From Venturia oleaginea (lineage: Eukaryota; Ascomycota; Dothideomycetes; Venturiales; Venturiaceae), in contig JABMLP010000010.1 of NCBI GenBank assembly GCA_013176395.1, positions 434,001 to 498,000 of the forward strand: a stretch of 64,000 nt of DNA, given 5' to 3'. The translations under genes and the position numbers were made by a program. Of this stretch, positions 10,723 through 22,289 are shown piece after piece (within the stretch, counting starts at the first letter, position 1; each line of letters opens with the position of its first letter). Under the pieces are notes generated by a model, which worked only from the letters and a program-made list of their open reading frames with translations, made no database searches and was not told the DNA's origin.

Positions 10723-11876
10723 CTCAGTGCATCATACCCGAAATTTTCTTCTGTGGGGCGACCGTGACCTCCTCTCCTTTATCAGCTTCCGAGTTTAATA
10801 CTGCTGATTTTCGCTTCCAAATAATATCTTCTACGAAATAGATTTACGTGAACTGAGCTGGTCTCGTTGCAATACACGATTTACCAAGATGCTTTACCAA
10901 CGCCGACCCCAGAACAGTTCCCCTCTATCATCTACAATTTGTACCATTCAGGATTATCCTTAGGCGAAGCGGATCAAAGACCGATTCTTGTCCTAATCCA
11001 TGCAATGCCCATATCTTGAAGGTATCTGGGGTTGGGCATTCAGATCGCTTCAGATACTTGGGGAACCTTGCTGTAAACCAGCTTTCAGCAGATTTGGCGA
11101 TGCTCCAACCTTTCCTGGTACGAGACCTAGAAAACCGAAGACGGAATCTTGAGGAATACTGCATTTCTGACTGCAAGACGTATCGACAAGTGTCTGCTAA
11201 TATGAGCAAAACTCGGCCGGTATTCGGGTTGTTCTCCAGTATACTTAGATTTACTGCCTCTGAAAAGGACAAATTGAGTGGTCTCAGATATCCCGGGCTG
11301 TCAATCGGATAGTATCGGTTACCTTTTCTTACGCTGATAGGAGTGTGCGAAACTCGTACTCCACCTGTTCCCTATATTTCTGTTGCATTGTCCATTCGGT
11401 GTTCCTGGGCAAAATTCTGATCAGCCTGAGATTGTGATAGATAATAGGGGTCATATTAACTCCCAGGGTATTCAGTGTCGCCGCTCAGAGGAGCTAGTTA
11501 GTAACCGTGAACTGATCTTCTCGTGGTCCCAAACTCATTGAATGTCTGTTGTTTCGAGTTGAACGGACGAGTGCGGTATACTATTGATCCTCCGAAAACA
11601 TCCACATCTCTAAAGCTCATTGATTTCTCTCTCCAAGATACTGGATGAGCTACGGTGGGACAAAGGCACATCTATCCCGAAGCAGCTAATTCCCAAAAAA
11701 ATACGTTCAGATTACCATAATCTAGTTGCGCGAGCTTTTGCTCACACCAATCATCTTTAATTTCCAATAGGCGAACAACGCACTGAAAAACCCCGCTTCA
11801 TAGCGTTTTGTGACGCCTTCCAACTTGGGGATCTACTCGTACAAAACAACGCTTCCAAATACGCACTCAGGTCCAA
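10723..11876. other. Gene-poor right flank of the transposon
   Basis: Contains only short frames. A 114-codon minus-strand frame (10928-11272) and its neighbours have protein-like stretches (for example FPKYLKRSECPTPDTFKIW) interrupted by stops, suggesting an old decayed gene that I cannot identify. The right end is the 3' flank of NSP1. Confidence 0.35.
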
Positions 11877-14191
11877 TCATCGGCCTCCTCTGAAACTTCT
11901 GTAGAAGTCATCCGCCCCGTTACTGCCGAGGTCTTGCCAGCCATTACCATTGACACTACCACCAAGTCGCGTAGACTCACTCTTTGCAGCTGCGATTTTA
12001 GCGCCCAACTCAGCGGTGCCATTATCGATGACTTGTAACTGCTGCAGATGCGAATTGAGGACACGAACAACTTGCGAAAGCTGTAAAGCATTAGTGAAAT
12101 TGCACCACAACAATGATATTGGGGACAACATACCTGATCATCACCGCCGTTACCATTAGCACCACCCAGTGTGACGGAAACACCGTTGACCTCTTCAATA
12201 ATATCCTTCAAATCATTGTTAAGACCCTCAATCCGATCAGTCAGCCGCTCAGCCATCTTGTAAGTGCGTTCGCGCTCAGCATCTACACCTTCCGTCCCAT
12301 TTCGGTCATTGGCGCCAACCTTCTGTAGCAAAGCCTCCACTTCACTCTCGTACTTATTTAACCACTGTTCCAACTCTTCTTGCTCACCTTCGACAGCCGA
12401 GATCTGTTTCTCGACCTCGGCCGCATCACGCTCAGCTTGGAAAGCCTTGGAGTACAACTTCGAAATTTTGTCTGTATTCTGTACAAGCATGGTGTCCCAT
12501 TTTTGAACCTGCGTAGCCTGCTTCTGGAACTCTTTCTGATGTTTTGAGAGATCCGCTGCCCATCGTGTAAGAATCTCGTCCATAGATTTGTTCTTCAATC
12601 GAGAGCGCGCATCTGGTGCTGGACCTGAAGTAGATGCTCCGAGTGTGCTGGTACCTGCTCCTAAGGTTGTCCCTAGCGTAGTCGCACTAGTTGTGGCAGC
12701 AGGGGCAGCACTCGAGGAAGCTGGTTTTACTGTGCTGCCGCCCAAGCTGAATGTAGGAGCTGCTGATGATGAGCCGGATGCCGCGCTTGTGTTCGCCGTC
12801 TTTGCACCTAAAGGATTACTGAAGAGGCCACCTGAAGGTGCCGCCGGAGCCGTAGTTGTAGGGGCCGAAGAGGTCCCAGCAGAGGATGCTGCGGCTGACA
12901 TTCCACCCAAAGTAAATGCAGGAGCCGTGCTGGTAGCTGGTTTTGTTCCAAAAAGATTGGGTGGGTTGCTCGCAGGTTCTGTGGTGTTTTTCACACCAGA
13001 GCCGAATAGTGAGGGTCCAGCAGGAGTCGTGGATGAGGCAGGTTTCGTACTGCCAGCTGGAGATGTGAGCGAGAAGCCAGGGCCAGTGGGAGTAGAAGAT
13101 GGCGTTGAAGTTCCGCCTATCGCACCGAAAAGGCTCTTTGGGGCGGCTGAATCGGCGGCTTTGGGTGCACCGAACAAGGTAGAGGCGGCTGCGGGAGTTG
13201 TAGATTGTGATGTCTCAGTGGTGCCAGGAATTTGTCCTGTGGTTCCAAATAGACCTCCCGAAGCAGGAGTGCTTGACTTTTGTCCACCCAACAGACCTGA
13301 TGTCTGTGCCGGTTGAGAGCCTCCACCGAACAGGCCTGATGCCGTCGCTGCTGGTTGTGACGAAGGTGCTGGGGCAGCTGGAGTAGTGGAACCGAATAAT
13401 GATGTTGTTTTTGCAGTTGTACCACCAAATAGACTGCCTGTAGCTGCCCCACTAGAAGGTGGTGTTTGTGCTGGGGTTGTTGATGCGAAGCTGAAGGATG
13501 TAGCTGGCTTCGCGGCAGCTGGCGTAGTCGAGCCGCTGGGGGCAGCAGAAGCAGCGATATTGCCAAACATTCCTCCGGATGGGGCAGACGATGTATTTCC
13601 AAACATTCCACCACTCGCTGGGGCAGCTGAAGTAGCTCCTCCACCTCCAAACAAACTGCTGGTCGGTGCAGCTCCTGTCGAAGTACCGAACGAGGTCGTA
13701 GCTGGCTTTGTCGTCGATGCTGGCGAATTCTCATCCTGCTTCTGACCAAATGTCCATCCTGTACCCGTCATCGAGTTTCCTCCAAACAGACTTGGCTTAG
13801 CTTGGGTGCCTGCAGTTGCACCTGCGCTTCCAAACAATGATCCACCGCTGGATGAAGCTGGCGTTGCCGCAGCATTTCCACTTCCCAATGATGGCGCCGA
13901 GCTACCTCCACCTCCAAATGTCGATGTTCCCGTACTGGCTGCTCCTCCAAAGGGTGTGCCGCCAAATGATGAGGTTCCTGTAGAAGCATTTCCACCGCCA
14001 AAGAGACCGCTGCCAGCAGCAGGAGTGGAATTCGCTGCGGCGGTCTGGCCAAAAGTGAATCCACCTCCTGATGATGAAGCCGCTGGCTGCGCGCTGCCGA
14101 ACAGACCTCCGGAAGCTGGGGCAGTTGATCCAAAGGGAGAAGATACTGCGCCCGTGGTCTTTCCCGTGCCTCCAAAGTTGAATCCGGACAT
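11877..14191 (-). CDS. nsp1: Nucleoporin NSP1 (Nup62 family)
   Basis: Two exons, 14191-12134 and 12080-11877. The 53-nt intron (12081-12133; GTATGT...TTACAG) joins in phase 0, giving 753 residues. Residues ~1-530 are a low-complexity Ser/Thr/Ala/Gly region carrying many FG, GLFG-like and FxFG repeats (SLFGG, GGLFG, FTFGQ). From about residue 535 (LKNKSMDEILTRWAADLSKH) a conserved coiled-coil Nsp1/Nup62 C-terminal domain runs to the end (LNSHLQQLQVIDNGTAELGAKI). In the family this coiled coil anchors the protein in the Nup62 channel complex, while the FG part lines the nuclear pore and binds transport receptors. Without the splice the frame runs on into unrelated sequence, so the intron is well supported. 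It is divergent from the LAA2-like gene. Confidence 0.96.
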
Positions 14192-14491
14192 GTTGCTGTA
14201 TTGTGGAATTGGTGGTTGTGTGTGGTTTTATATGGCGACCATCGGGGTGTTTATGTATGCGACGCGCTTCTTTGTTTTGGTATGGTGTCAGATAATTTGC
14301 AGGTGTAGAACTATTCTGACTAGGGATCACCTTATCCCAGCACAGCCCCGAAAGCCACTGGCCATTACCTCTTTCAACACCACGGCCGGTCTTTCCTTCT
14401 CCTACACTGAACAACTTGATCTCACTTCTCTCACCGGCGATACTGCTCAAAATCTCACTCCAACCACCAACATCCCTTCTATACAGCAGTC
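14192..14491. promoter_or_regulatory. Shared divergent promoter, NSP1 / LAA2-like
   Basis: These 300 bp separate two divergent start codons, so both promoters and 5' leaders must lie here. The sequence nearest the + strand gene is CT-rich, as is common before fungal starts. I see no clear TATA box. Confidence 0.6.
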
Positions 14492-16214
14492 ATGAGCGAG
14501 GAATTGAAGCTACATGTTCCCCCTCCTACCATACATCATGCCAAAGAGGATACAGGAGCCCATGAACTTGGTATGCTAGATTGACGCATATCTTGCAGCA
14601 AATCACTAATATCAATCTAGACGAATCCTCCTCAGACAGCGAGCACTTCACAGATGCCTCCGAGGGCGGAAAGCCATCCCGATCTGGCGATGCATCACCA
14701 ATCCCCATCACTCGAGTCGAAAGAGTAGACGATGAGCCCGCATATGGCGAAGTTCCCGGCACCACAGCATACAGTCTACGGACACAAGACGCAGTCCCAG
14801 ACGAGATCGAAGTTGTACCTGAAGGCCAGCGAAGCCGAAGCGCCTCGAGGGTAAGCCTGGCGGATACGGACAGACCGAAAAGTCCTGCCGTGCCCAAGAT
14901 AGTTGCCGAGAAGTTGGAACCCGAGACGCCCAGCTACGGCGATGTTCCTGGAACTGCGGCTTACGAGATGCGAAAAGCAGATGCGAAGCCTGACGAGATT
15001 ATCAAGTCACCAGCCTCTGCTCACGCACCGCCAAACCCCTTTTCAGGTTAGTCTCCCCACTTGCCCGCTGGTCTTCAGCGAGCGATTGACGGGATAAGGA
15101 TCGCCAACCGCGAATCATGACAGGTCCAATTCAGACAGCGAATCAATAAACGATCTCTCAACGTTAGAAAGCGGCGACAACGACAATGAAGCTATGGCCA
15201 AGGATGACGATGAAGGATTTGGCGACGATTTTGACGACTTTGAGGAAGGGCAGGAGGCAGAGGATGCTGATTTCGGCGAGTTTGATGACGGATTTCAGGA
15301 CGACACACAATCACCTGCATTTGAACCTTCTCCTGCGCCTCCTGCTCCTACTCAGCCTATGATTGTAAGCATCTGCAGCGCTCCATCTAGATATGAGATA
15401 AAATCTACACATGATCATTGTATGAAACGCTCGGAAATGCTGACTTTTTGGAAAGCCTTTGCTCGACACATCCACATTGTCAAACGATATTGCCACTCAA
15501 CAGGCGTCGTGTGCCCCGTATCTAGCAGCTCTTTTTCCTTCTTACTCGTACTCAGATCCCGAGAGTACCGAACATGCTAAGCCATCGCCACAAATTTTCT
15601 TGTCCGATCGGTCCTTGTCACTTTACACCCAGTTGATAGCACCGCCCCCCTTGGCACCGCCCAATTGGCTACGATCCCGCATTCGACGCTTATTCCTTGT
15701 CTCACTTGGCGTGCCGGTCGACTTGGATGAGATCCTGCCGGCAAGCAAGCAAAAGAAGCTGATCCTTCCTTCCATTAACCTCCGACCATCCACAGACGGC
15801 CGGTCACCTCGTGGATCCACAGACTCAAGGTCTCAGACCCCATCTGGCGGGCAGGTGAGCAGACTGAAGGCTGGAGGGAATGATTCTTCTCAGAGTTTGG
15901 ATTCGAGTGCCTCAAACGCTGCGGCTGGAAAGAGGAAGTCACGGAAATCGCCTTCCTCAGCCATTACGCCCCAGGCACCTGTATTTGACTCGTCAAAGGC
16001 TACGAGATTAGCTCAGACTACAGAGGTGAAGCTAGAGGGCATGAGTGATGGCGAATTGAAAGCGCATGTCAAAGAACTTGAGACGCTCTCGGAGACAGCA
16101 AGAGATGTGGAGGGGTTCTGGAAGGGCAGAGTGCAAGAAGCGGGTAAAGAGAAGGAGGCTTTCGAAGGCGTGATAGAGAACCTGGTCACTTTTGCGAGGA
16201 AGAACAGAAAGTAG
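14492..16214 (+). CDS. LAA2-like AP-1 accessory protein (DUF5102-type)
   Basis: Four exons: 14492-14570, 14621-15046, 15135-15364, 15456-16214; introns of 50, 88 and 91 nt; 497 residues. The first part is acidic and disordered with two copies of a YG[ED]VPGTxAYxxRxxDAxPDEI motif (residues ~68-89 and ~132-153). An acidic segment with phenylalanines follows (EGFGDDFDDFEEG, DFGEFDDGF), resembling AP-1/clathrin-adaptor binding motifs. The C-terminal half holds the conserved-looking core (SCAPYLAALFPSYSYSD, SLYTQLIAPPPLAPPNWLRS, SLGVPVDLDEILP) and a charged helix. I match this by memory to the fungal family of yeast LAA2 (YBL010C), an AP-1 partner in TGN/endosome traffic. The second acceptor (15134) was chosen because it keeps frame; the nearer AG does not. 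Confidence 0.65.
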
Positions 16215-18604
16215 AAGAATACCCTTAATTGGTTTTAGCGTGGAGTTGGTGGGCTTTGAGTGGCATGATATAAAAGTCAAGTCGAATTAGTAGTATGTCC
16301 AACTCATTCCATAACTTCTCGCCATCACCTCTGAGGTTCGGGTACTCCAGGCCCATACTGGGATACATATCGCAAAAGGATATTGATCTGACAGTGACAG
16401 CGCCTAGTACGTGCGAGCAGATAGTGCGACCGGCATTGCGACAATAGTTCCACGATCAAATATTTTGGGAACTGCCCGTGAATTGAACGTCCACCGACTA
16501 TCTACGGGACTCAAACACACAACCTCCCAATGCCAACTCCTCGTTTCTGAAAAAGGGCCAAACTGTAGTGACCTCTTTCTTGGTATCTAGAAATCTTCGG
16601 CACTCAGACTCAATATGGTTCTCAGACTCGAAACAGGATATCAAGGGTACTCGCCATCAAGGGTTCTCGTAAGATTTTTTGTATTGATGGGTGCACTCGC
16701 TTGTGGGTGTAACGCGCCATCAACTACACCATCGGAACGTAAGGCCTTCATCGGCGAAGAGAATCCCTGGAGGGATGGTTTTATTGTGTTCTCCTTTTCA
16801 GGCCTAAATAGGTTTTGAGGAGTTCTTCTTTGGCAGCCTCTTATCTTGACCAGAACTGGCTCTGAGCGGCACTGAATACCGCACAGCCTGGAGTATACGG
16901 TCACCAAATTCTCACTCCCATTACATTCTAATTCTCCCTCGATCTGCGTCTGACGGCCATCGATAAGCACCATCCAATGCTAGTTTAAAGCATCGTCAAC
17001 ACTCCCGCGAGCAACGTGACTGAATTTGCCGAGCGTTCCTACAAAATGCTTTCGCAGTCAACAGCAACACCATACTCGCTCACTCACGCACGCACTTTCT
17101 CCCCCAACTCTCATCATATGCTACCTGATTCAGCGGCCCACAGTGATCGAACAGCGCCCACTAGAGCATGACATAATCTGTCCATCCTTGCGGCCATCAT
17201 CGCGATAGAGAAACACATAGAGACAGGCGCGCAAGCAACAGACCTTCCGCAGCCGACAACATCCGTGCACTCAGCAGAGCTGGGCAATGGCCTTTCACGA
17301 AACCTGCCCCGCGAGATTATCCAACCACCGAAGACATAAACCACCACTTAGAACAAAACATCCTTCTCCCTCCTCAGGAGCCTCCTTCATAACTCTCACT
17401 TGGATGTTGGACAATTACCCAGCCTAAATTCTTACCAATCGACCTCGACTGCATTGACACATCATCAAATTTGTTGTTTGAGGGTGGAATGAAGAGATGA
17501 GACCGTCGGACTATGGTTCACTCACGTCCTACCAAAGATTTTCGACAAGCTTGAGGATTTTTTTTAGTGGATGCTTCAGGGATTGAATGCAAATATGTAC
17601 CGAAGACTGTAGGAGGGTTAGCGAGTGCACATGAGTTGTTTTTACGGCCTTCAATTTCAGTAATCAACACCCGATTTAAAATGAATAAATCTTGATCCAA
17701 ATGGTAGATGTTACTGATACAATTTATTGATACAATTTGCTGATACAATTTAGAAATCGAGAAAATCAGTGAGGATACACGACTGCCCTTCCATGGCTCT
17801 CCACGTATCATCAAAACCAACGGGTGAAAAAAATAGAGGAATCGGCTTATGCCTTACCCGGCCATCACAGGAAGCGAAAAATGGCCGATAATGTCCACAG
17901 CCCGGTCGACCAAAGCCTATGAATGTTTAAACCCGGCGTCGTATATCCGTGAAAATAATGTATACTGGGGCAATATCATTCCTTATATCGGCCACTTTAT
18001 TTGAACCAATGATGACTAGACATCGTTATTTATGGGTTCTTCTCATACGCCCACAATCAGTTCTTTACATCATATTCAAGCCATAATCACATCCATTGAT
18101 AGAGATTCACAATTCTAGCTTTGCTCATGTTGCCGCTTTCCTTGTTCCGTCTTGATGCTTTTACTTCGAGAACAATAGCGATAAAATCCTGGCACTGTTG
18201 AAGTTCGAAAATTGCCAGATATTCGACGGCGAAGAATCATCCAATGGACGATCTCGGAGCAGCGCCTATCCCTGTCAATTATAACTATTCAGCCTCGTCA
18301 AAACATGATGCAGGCGTTTTGTAACCTACACCTTGTGAGTTATAGGGAAAGAAATGTATCGCAATTTGTACAGATCCTCATAATAATGACGGACGGAAAC
18401 GGCCAACTCCAAGCAAGTTTGCACGTGGCGTCGGAGAATGAGGCTGATGACATCACACCTCATCATCGCTAAACGGCATTTACCAAAAGCTTCAACTCCT
18501 ATTTTTTCCTCATTTCTTCTTCAACTCACACACAAACAACTCAATCCCAGTCCAATCGATCCATAAGCAATCCAATTACCTCAATCGACCCTCAAACATC
18601 CAAA
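16215..18604. other. 2.4-kb intergenic spacer
   Basis: No gene recognised on either strand; the longest frames are ~110 codons, with no domain. It contains a three-copy 13-bp tandem repeat (listed separately). CA-rich sequence right before 18605 looks like the 5' leader of the next gene. Confidence 0.6.
17715..17753. repeat. 13-bp tandem repeat, three copies
   Basis: TGATACAATTT plus two variable bases, repeated at 17715, 17728 and 17741. A minisatellite-like stretch with no evident function. Confidence 0.8.
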
Positions 18605-19105
18605 ATGGCAGCAGAACAAGACCGCTACGAAGGCAAATTCGGCCTAAACAGCTCAACAATCCAATCCGCAAAATCCAAAGCCCAAAGCTTCGCTTCCAAA
18701 CTTCCAAAAGGTAGTAGCGCAGAGCAAGACCGTTTCTCCTCCCACTTCTCCTACCCACCTTCCGCCTGGCTCGGCTCAGACGCAAAAGCCAAACTCCAAA
18801 AACTCGCCTCAACACCCGGCGTAGGAGCCGAACAAGATCGATATGACTCGCATTTCGGACTCGATGCAGGGAAAGTGAAGAGTTTCAAGGAGGCAATTTT
18901 CCAGAGTGTCAGTGGGGCGGAGCAGGATCGGTATGCGGGGTGGTTTGGACTTGGGTATGATGGCAGGACGAGGCTGGGGAGGTGGAGGGAGATGAGAGGG
19001 GTTGGTGCTGAGCAGGAGAGGTATGGACGGGCTTTTGAAGGATTGGGAAAAGAGGCGGGGGAGAAGGTTAGGGAGGGTATTGAGGAGGTGAGGAGGAGAT
19101 TTTGA
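18605..19105 (+). CDS. Small repeat protein with five AEQDR(Y/F) units, 166 aa
   Basis: Single-exon ATG frame in a good context (CAAAATGGCA). The protein is almost entirely made of five imperfect repeats, each opening with AEQDRY or a close variant (AEQDRF, AEQERY) followed three residues later by an aromatic or FGL-type motif (KFGL, HFSY, HFGL, WFGL, AFEGL). The units start at residues 3, 39, 75, 105 and 135, so the period is 36, 36, 30, 30. Between them are amphipathic, Lys/Ser/Ala-rich helices. No signal peptide or membrane segment. I do not know this family. The repeats suggest a stack of short helices or a binding scaffold; this is inference. It stands alone, with long spacers on both sides. 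Confidence 0.75.
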   Translation: MAAEQDRYEGKFGLNSSTIQSAKSKAQSFASKLPKGSSAEQDRFSSHFSYPPSAWLGSDAKAKLQKLASTPGVGAEQDRYDSHFGLDAGKVKSFKEAIFQSVSGAEQDRYAGWFGLGYDGRTRLGRWREMRGVGAEQERYGRAFEGLGKEAGEKVREGIEEVRRRF

Positions 19106-19426
19106 ATGAATTAATCGATTATACAAGGGGATATCATCGATAGTGCACGGGATGTTATAGAATGACTTTTAAAAGTCGATAAAATGGCATGTTTGCGTTC
19201 CTACAAAGTCTCCACGTCTCGATTATCCAAATGATCAAAGAGGCACGATGCTGCGAATGGTGTAAATCTCATAAATTACATCAAAGCTTGCAGCGGACGC
19301 ATATGCCGACGAGGTGAGATAATCGATCTCACCATACATGATAATGATATCCGTGACGGCGGCAGAAGGTTCAATGTTGTTACAACTAGTTCCACATGAT
19401 TATTGTACAACAGAGCACAGACCGGC
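19106..19426. other. Convergent 3' spacer
   Basis: Holds the 3' ends of the repeat-protein gene (+) and the lysyl-tRNA synthetase gene (-). Nothing else seen. Confidence 0.6.
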
Positions 19427-21550
19427 TCATGTACCCTCTTTCGGTGACCCCAACGCCTCCCCGTCCTTGCGTGCGTTCTTTGCGCCCATCTTTGCAATGG
19501 CTTCATTTACAAGTCCAGCAAACCCAACGGGCGCTTTCTCCTCACCAGCCTTAGCGGCTGAAGTCCCCATGGCCACGACACTCCTCAAATTGCCAAAAGG
19601 CAGAACATCACTAATCTTCTTCGCACCGCCAAAAAGCATAACCAATCTCTCTATTCCACCGCCCCATCCTCCCGTCGGAGGCAGTCCCATTTCAAGCACC
19701 CTCACAAAGTACTGTTGACCAGGCGTGAGTCTCTTCTTGATTTCCTGTGCGTCCAGTGGGTAACCGTAAGCGTTGCGATCTGCAATCTCGCCATGGGTTT
19801 GGTGGAAGAATTTGCGGGCTTGAAGGAAGGGATCATTTTCCTCCTCATACATGTTACAGTATTCGATGCCATTGATGAAGAGTTCTGCGCGGGCGGCAAC
19901 GATGTGACCTGTTTCTGGGTCCAGGTAGGATTTGGAGAGAGGTGACATAATCGCAGGGTATTCTGTGATGAAAGTTGGCTCCACACACATGGGTTCCAGG
20001 AAGTGGGATGAGAGGATATCGAGGAGTCGGGCGACTGTTGCATTGGCTGGCACATATATTTCCAACTGTGAGAAGAGTGCCAATAACTCTTTCGCTGATT
20101 TCTCATCCAGGGTTCTCGGGAAGCGAAATTCAGGAACAGACAATCGGATCTGATCAAGTAAGGTGGGCAAGAAAGCCAGTCGCTTGAAGGGTACGCTGCG
20201 GAACCCAAACTTTTCCAAAGAAGTTAAATGTTCGCCAATTGCGTTATCACAAGCTTTTTGTATTTCGCTGAACAACTGCTCCGTCATAACCATGAGCTTG
20301 TCCAAGCCAGCAAAAGGAAGGTAAAATTCGCAGGTAGTGAATTCAGGATTATGGGTAATATCGAGACCTAAGTAACGATTAGCTCTTGTATAAAAAAATT
20401 CAACAGGTATGTCGGTCACCTTCATTACGAAAATTCGGTCCGATCTCAAAAACAGGACCAAGATCAGCCGCCACCAATTTTTTCAGTGCCAGTTCCTGAG
20501 CGATACGCAGCCGCAATGGTGTTGCTGAAAACTCGTTCGCCTGCGTCTCGAATGGTCTCGCCACAGCCCCTCCAGTGTCAGCAGCCAGTATAGGTGTGGT
20601 CACTTTTATGAAGGTTCGTTGAGACAGATAATGCTGGATTGTAGACTCAATGACATGTCGAAGACGCAATAAATCTCGACGTTTCCTGTTAAGCACCAAA
20701 TCCAGTTGTGGAAATCTGGCCATGGTGCCTGCATCGGTAACCCTTCCAGGAAGCGAGTGGAGAGAAGGTGAGAGTAATTGAGGTAACTCAGTCATATCCA
20801 ACGAAAGGGTGCCTTGCTTGGCGCGATGTGCACGACCGGTGAACGCTACTTTTCTTAATTTTGTCATTGGTAAATATCAGTGAGTACTCACCATAGTAGT
20901 CGCCTGTCTGCATCACGTTCACACGATGTACCATTTCGGCCTGTGAATATGTTCCACTTTTGACCAAAGACCCGATATTCAGCATGATCTGGACCTCCGC
21001 GTCCCCGTGAACGATGTCAAAAAAAACGAGCTTTCCATGCGCTCTCACATGCTTGATCTTACCTGACTACTAGTCAGTATGTACACGAGACGGTCAAGCG
21101 GAACAAACTATGGTGGTTCGTACCATAAAGGATGACCGGGTCTGGATCATGACAGGTTCTGCCTGGCTCTAAATATTTGTATTTTCTCTTGAATGCAGGC
21201 AGGTTCATACGCGGTGGAATCAGCTTATGATCAGGCTTTTCAGTGGACGGTAATTCTGATGGTCTTTTGAAGCCGACTGTCACACGAGTCATCACAGCAG
21301 CTGGCTCTTTTATACGTGGATATAGGACAGATGGGAAGGCCTCTGGATCCTCATCGACAGGGCGTTGACTTCGAAGAGCCTTCAGACGTCGTTGATAAGA
21401 TGAGGAGCTCCATAACGAGTCATTTGTAGCCTCGGTGTGAAGCCACACACGGGAGTATGCGTTGAAAAATGCGATATACGCGCTACGATGGACAGGCTTT
21501 ACGTGTGGATGTAGGTATGGTCTTAGTGTAGTGCCAATGGCGTTGGACAT
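19427..21550 (-). CDS. msk1: Mitochondrial lysyl-tRNA synthetase (class II)
   Basis: Four coding exons: 21550-21124, 21062-20892, 20848-20420, 20367-19427; introns of 61, 43 and 52 nt; 655 residues. It charges tRNA-Lys with lysine. The visible parts are an OB-fold anticodon-binding region (VRAHGKLVFFDIVHGDAEVQ, then RAHRAKQGTLSL); class II motif 1 region (RLRHVIESTIQHYLSQRTFI); motif 2 split by the last intron (FEIGPNFRNEG joined to LDITHNPEFTTCEFY); and motif 3 (PTGGWGGGIERLVMLFGGA). A ~100-residue basic N-terminal extension and the MSK1-like spacing point to the mitochondrial enzyme; targeting is inferred. A possible 5'-UTR intron (GTAAGT at 21731 to CACAG at 21552) ends one base before the ATG. 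It is divergent from tim10. Confidence 0.88.
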
Positions 21551-21949
21551 TCTGTGAACTCGTCAGTCATGGCAGTTTATACGGATACGAAAGTGGCATG
21601 GGAAAGAGTGAATCTGTGTCAGGAATTGAGGTTTTATAGTCACTCGCCGAAGCGTCAGTCGCAACGGTTCTAAGGTTATAAAATGGATCATCATGAGAAG
21701 GGGGCGTCTTGAAAAGAAATGGTTAACTTACATGTTGGCAATTGATGATGAGTGTATGGGAGTTGAAGCGCTGAAGAAAAAAGTGGTGGTGGTGCAAGAG
21801 ATCGAGAGCTTGGACCTAAGACCCTTCCGATGGCCGAAAACTCACCTCCGAGCATCACCATCATCATAAGGCGAACCTAGCATCAGTCAATTCTCAGAGC
21901 CTATTCAGACCACAAATAAAATCGCCACTGGTCCTCTCACAAATTCAAC
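21551..21949. promoter_or_regulatory. Divergent promoter of two mitochondrial genes (LysRS / TIM10)
   Basis: The 399 bp between the two start codons contain both promoters. On the minus strand a GTAAGTTAAC donor at 21731 and a TTCACAG acceptor at 21552 suggest a 180-nt intron in the synthetase 5' UTR, which would push its transcription start beyond ~21735 and leave under 220 bp for both promoters. Confidence 0.55.
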
Positions 21950-22289
21950 ATGTCATACCTTTTTGGCGGCGGCCGACCGCAACCCTCGTCTGCAGAGAAG
22001 ATTGCTGCCGCCGAAACAGAAATCGACATGGTCTCTGACATGTTCAACCGGTAATTCGATCTCCAGGTTATGTAGATGGTCATGCAATTGCTAATCAAAT
22101 TCAAGTCTCATCTCTTCCTGCTCCCAGAAATGCATTTCCACCGACTATCGCGAACCCGAACTCAACAAAGGAGAAGGCGTATGCCTCGATCGATGTGTAT
22201 CAAAGTTCTTCGAGGTCAACTTGAAGGTTTCAGAAAAGATGCAGGCAGACAGTGCTGGAAAGCAGGCTGGAGGATCGCCGTTTGGTTAA
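21950..22289 (+). CDS. tim10: Mitochondrial intermembrane-space chaperone TIM10
   Basis: Two exons, 21950-22050 and 22106-22289. The 55-nt intron (GTAATT...TTCAAG, with CTAAT branch-like site) splits an Arg codon; the product is 94 residues. It has the twin CX3C motifs of small Tim proteins: C39-SQK-C43 and C60-LDR-C64, 16 residues apart, in the context [30 protein letters not shown], with an FNR just before. In the family Tim10 pairs with Tim9 as a soluble hexamer that carries hydrophobic precursors across the intermembrane space; the cysteines form two disulfides via Mia40. Length matches the usual ~90 residues. A Gly/Pro-rich N-terminal head ([10 protein letters not shown]) is typical of fungal Tim10. 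Confidence 0.95.

Noticed and set aside
12588..14495. Long plus-strand frames opposite NSP1 (242, 119 and 229 codons)
   Set aside because: They are antisense to the FG-repeat region, where biased repeat codons keep the opposite strand free of stops. No domain, and NSP1 is unambiguous.
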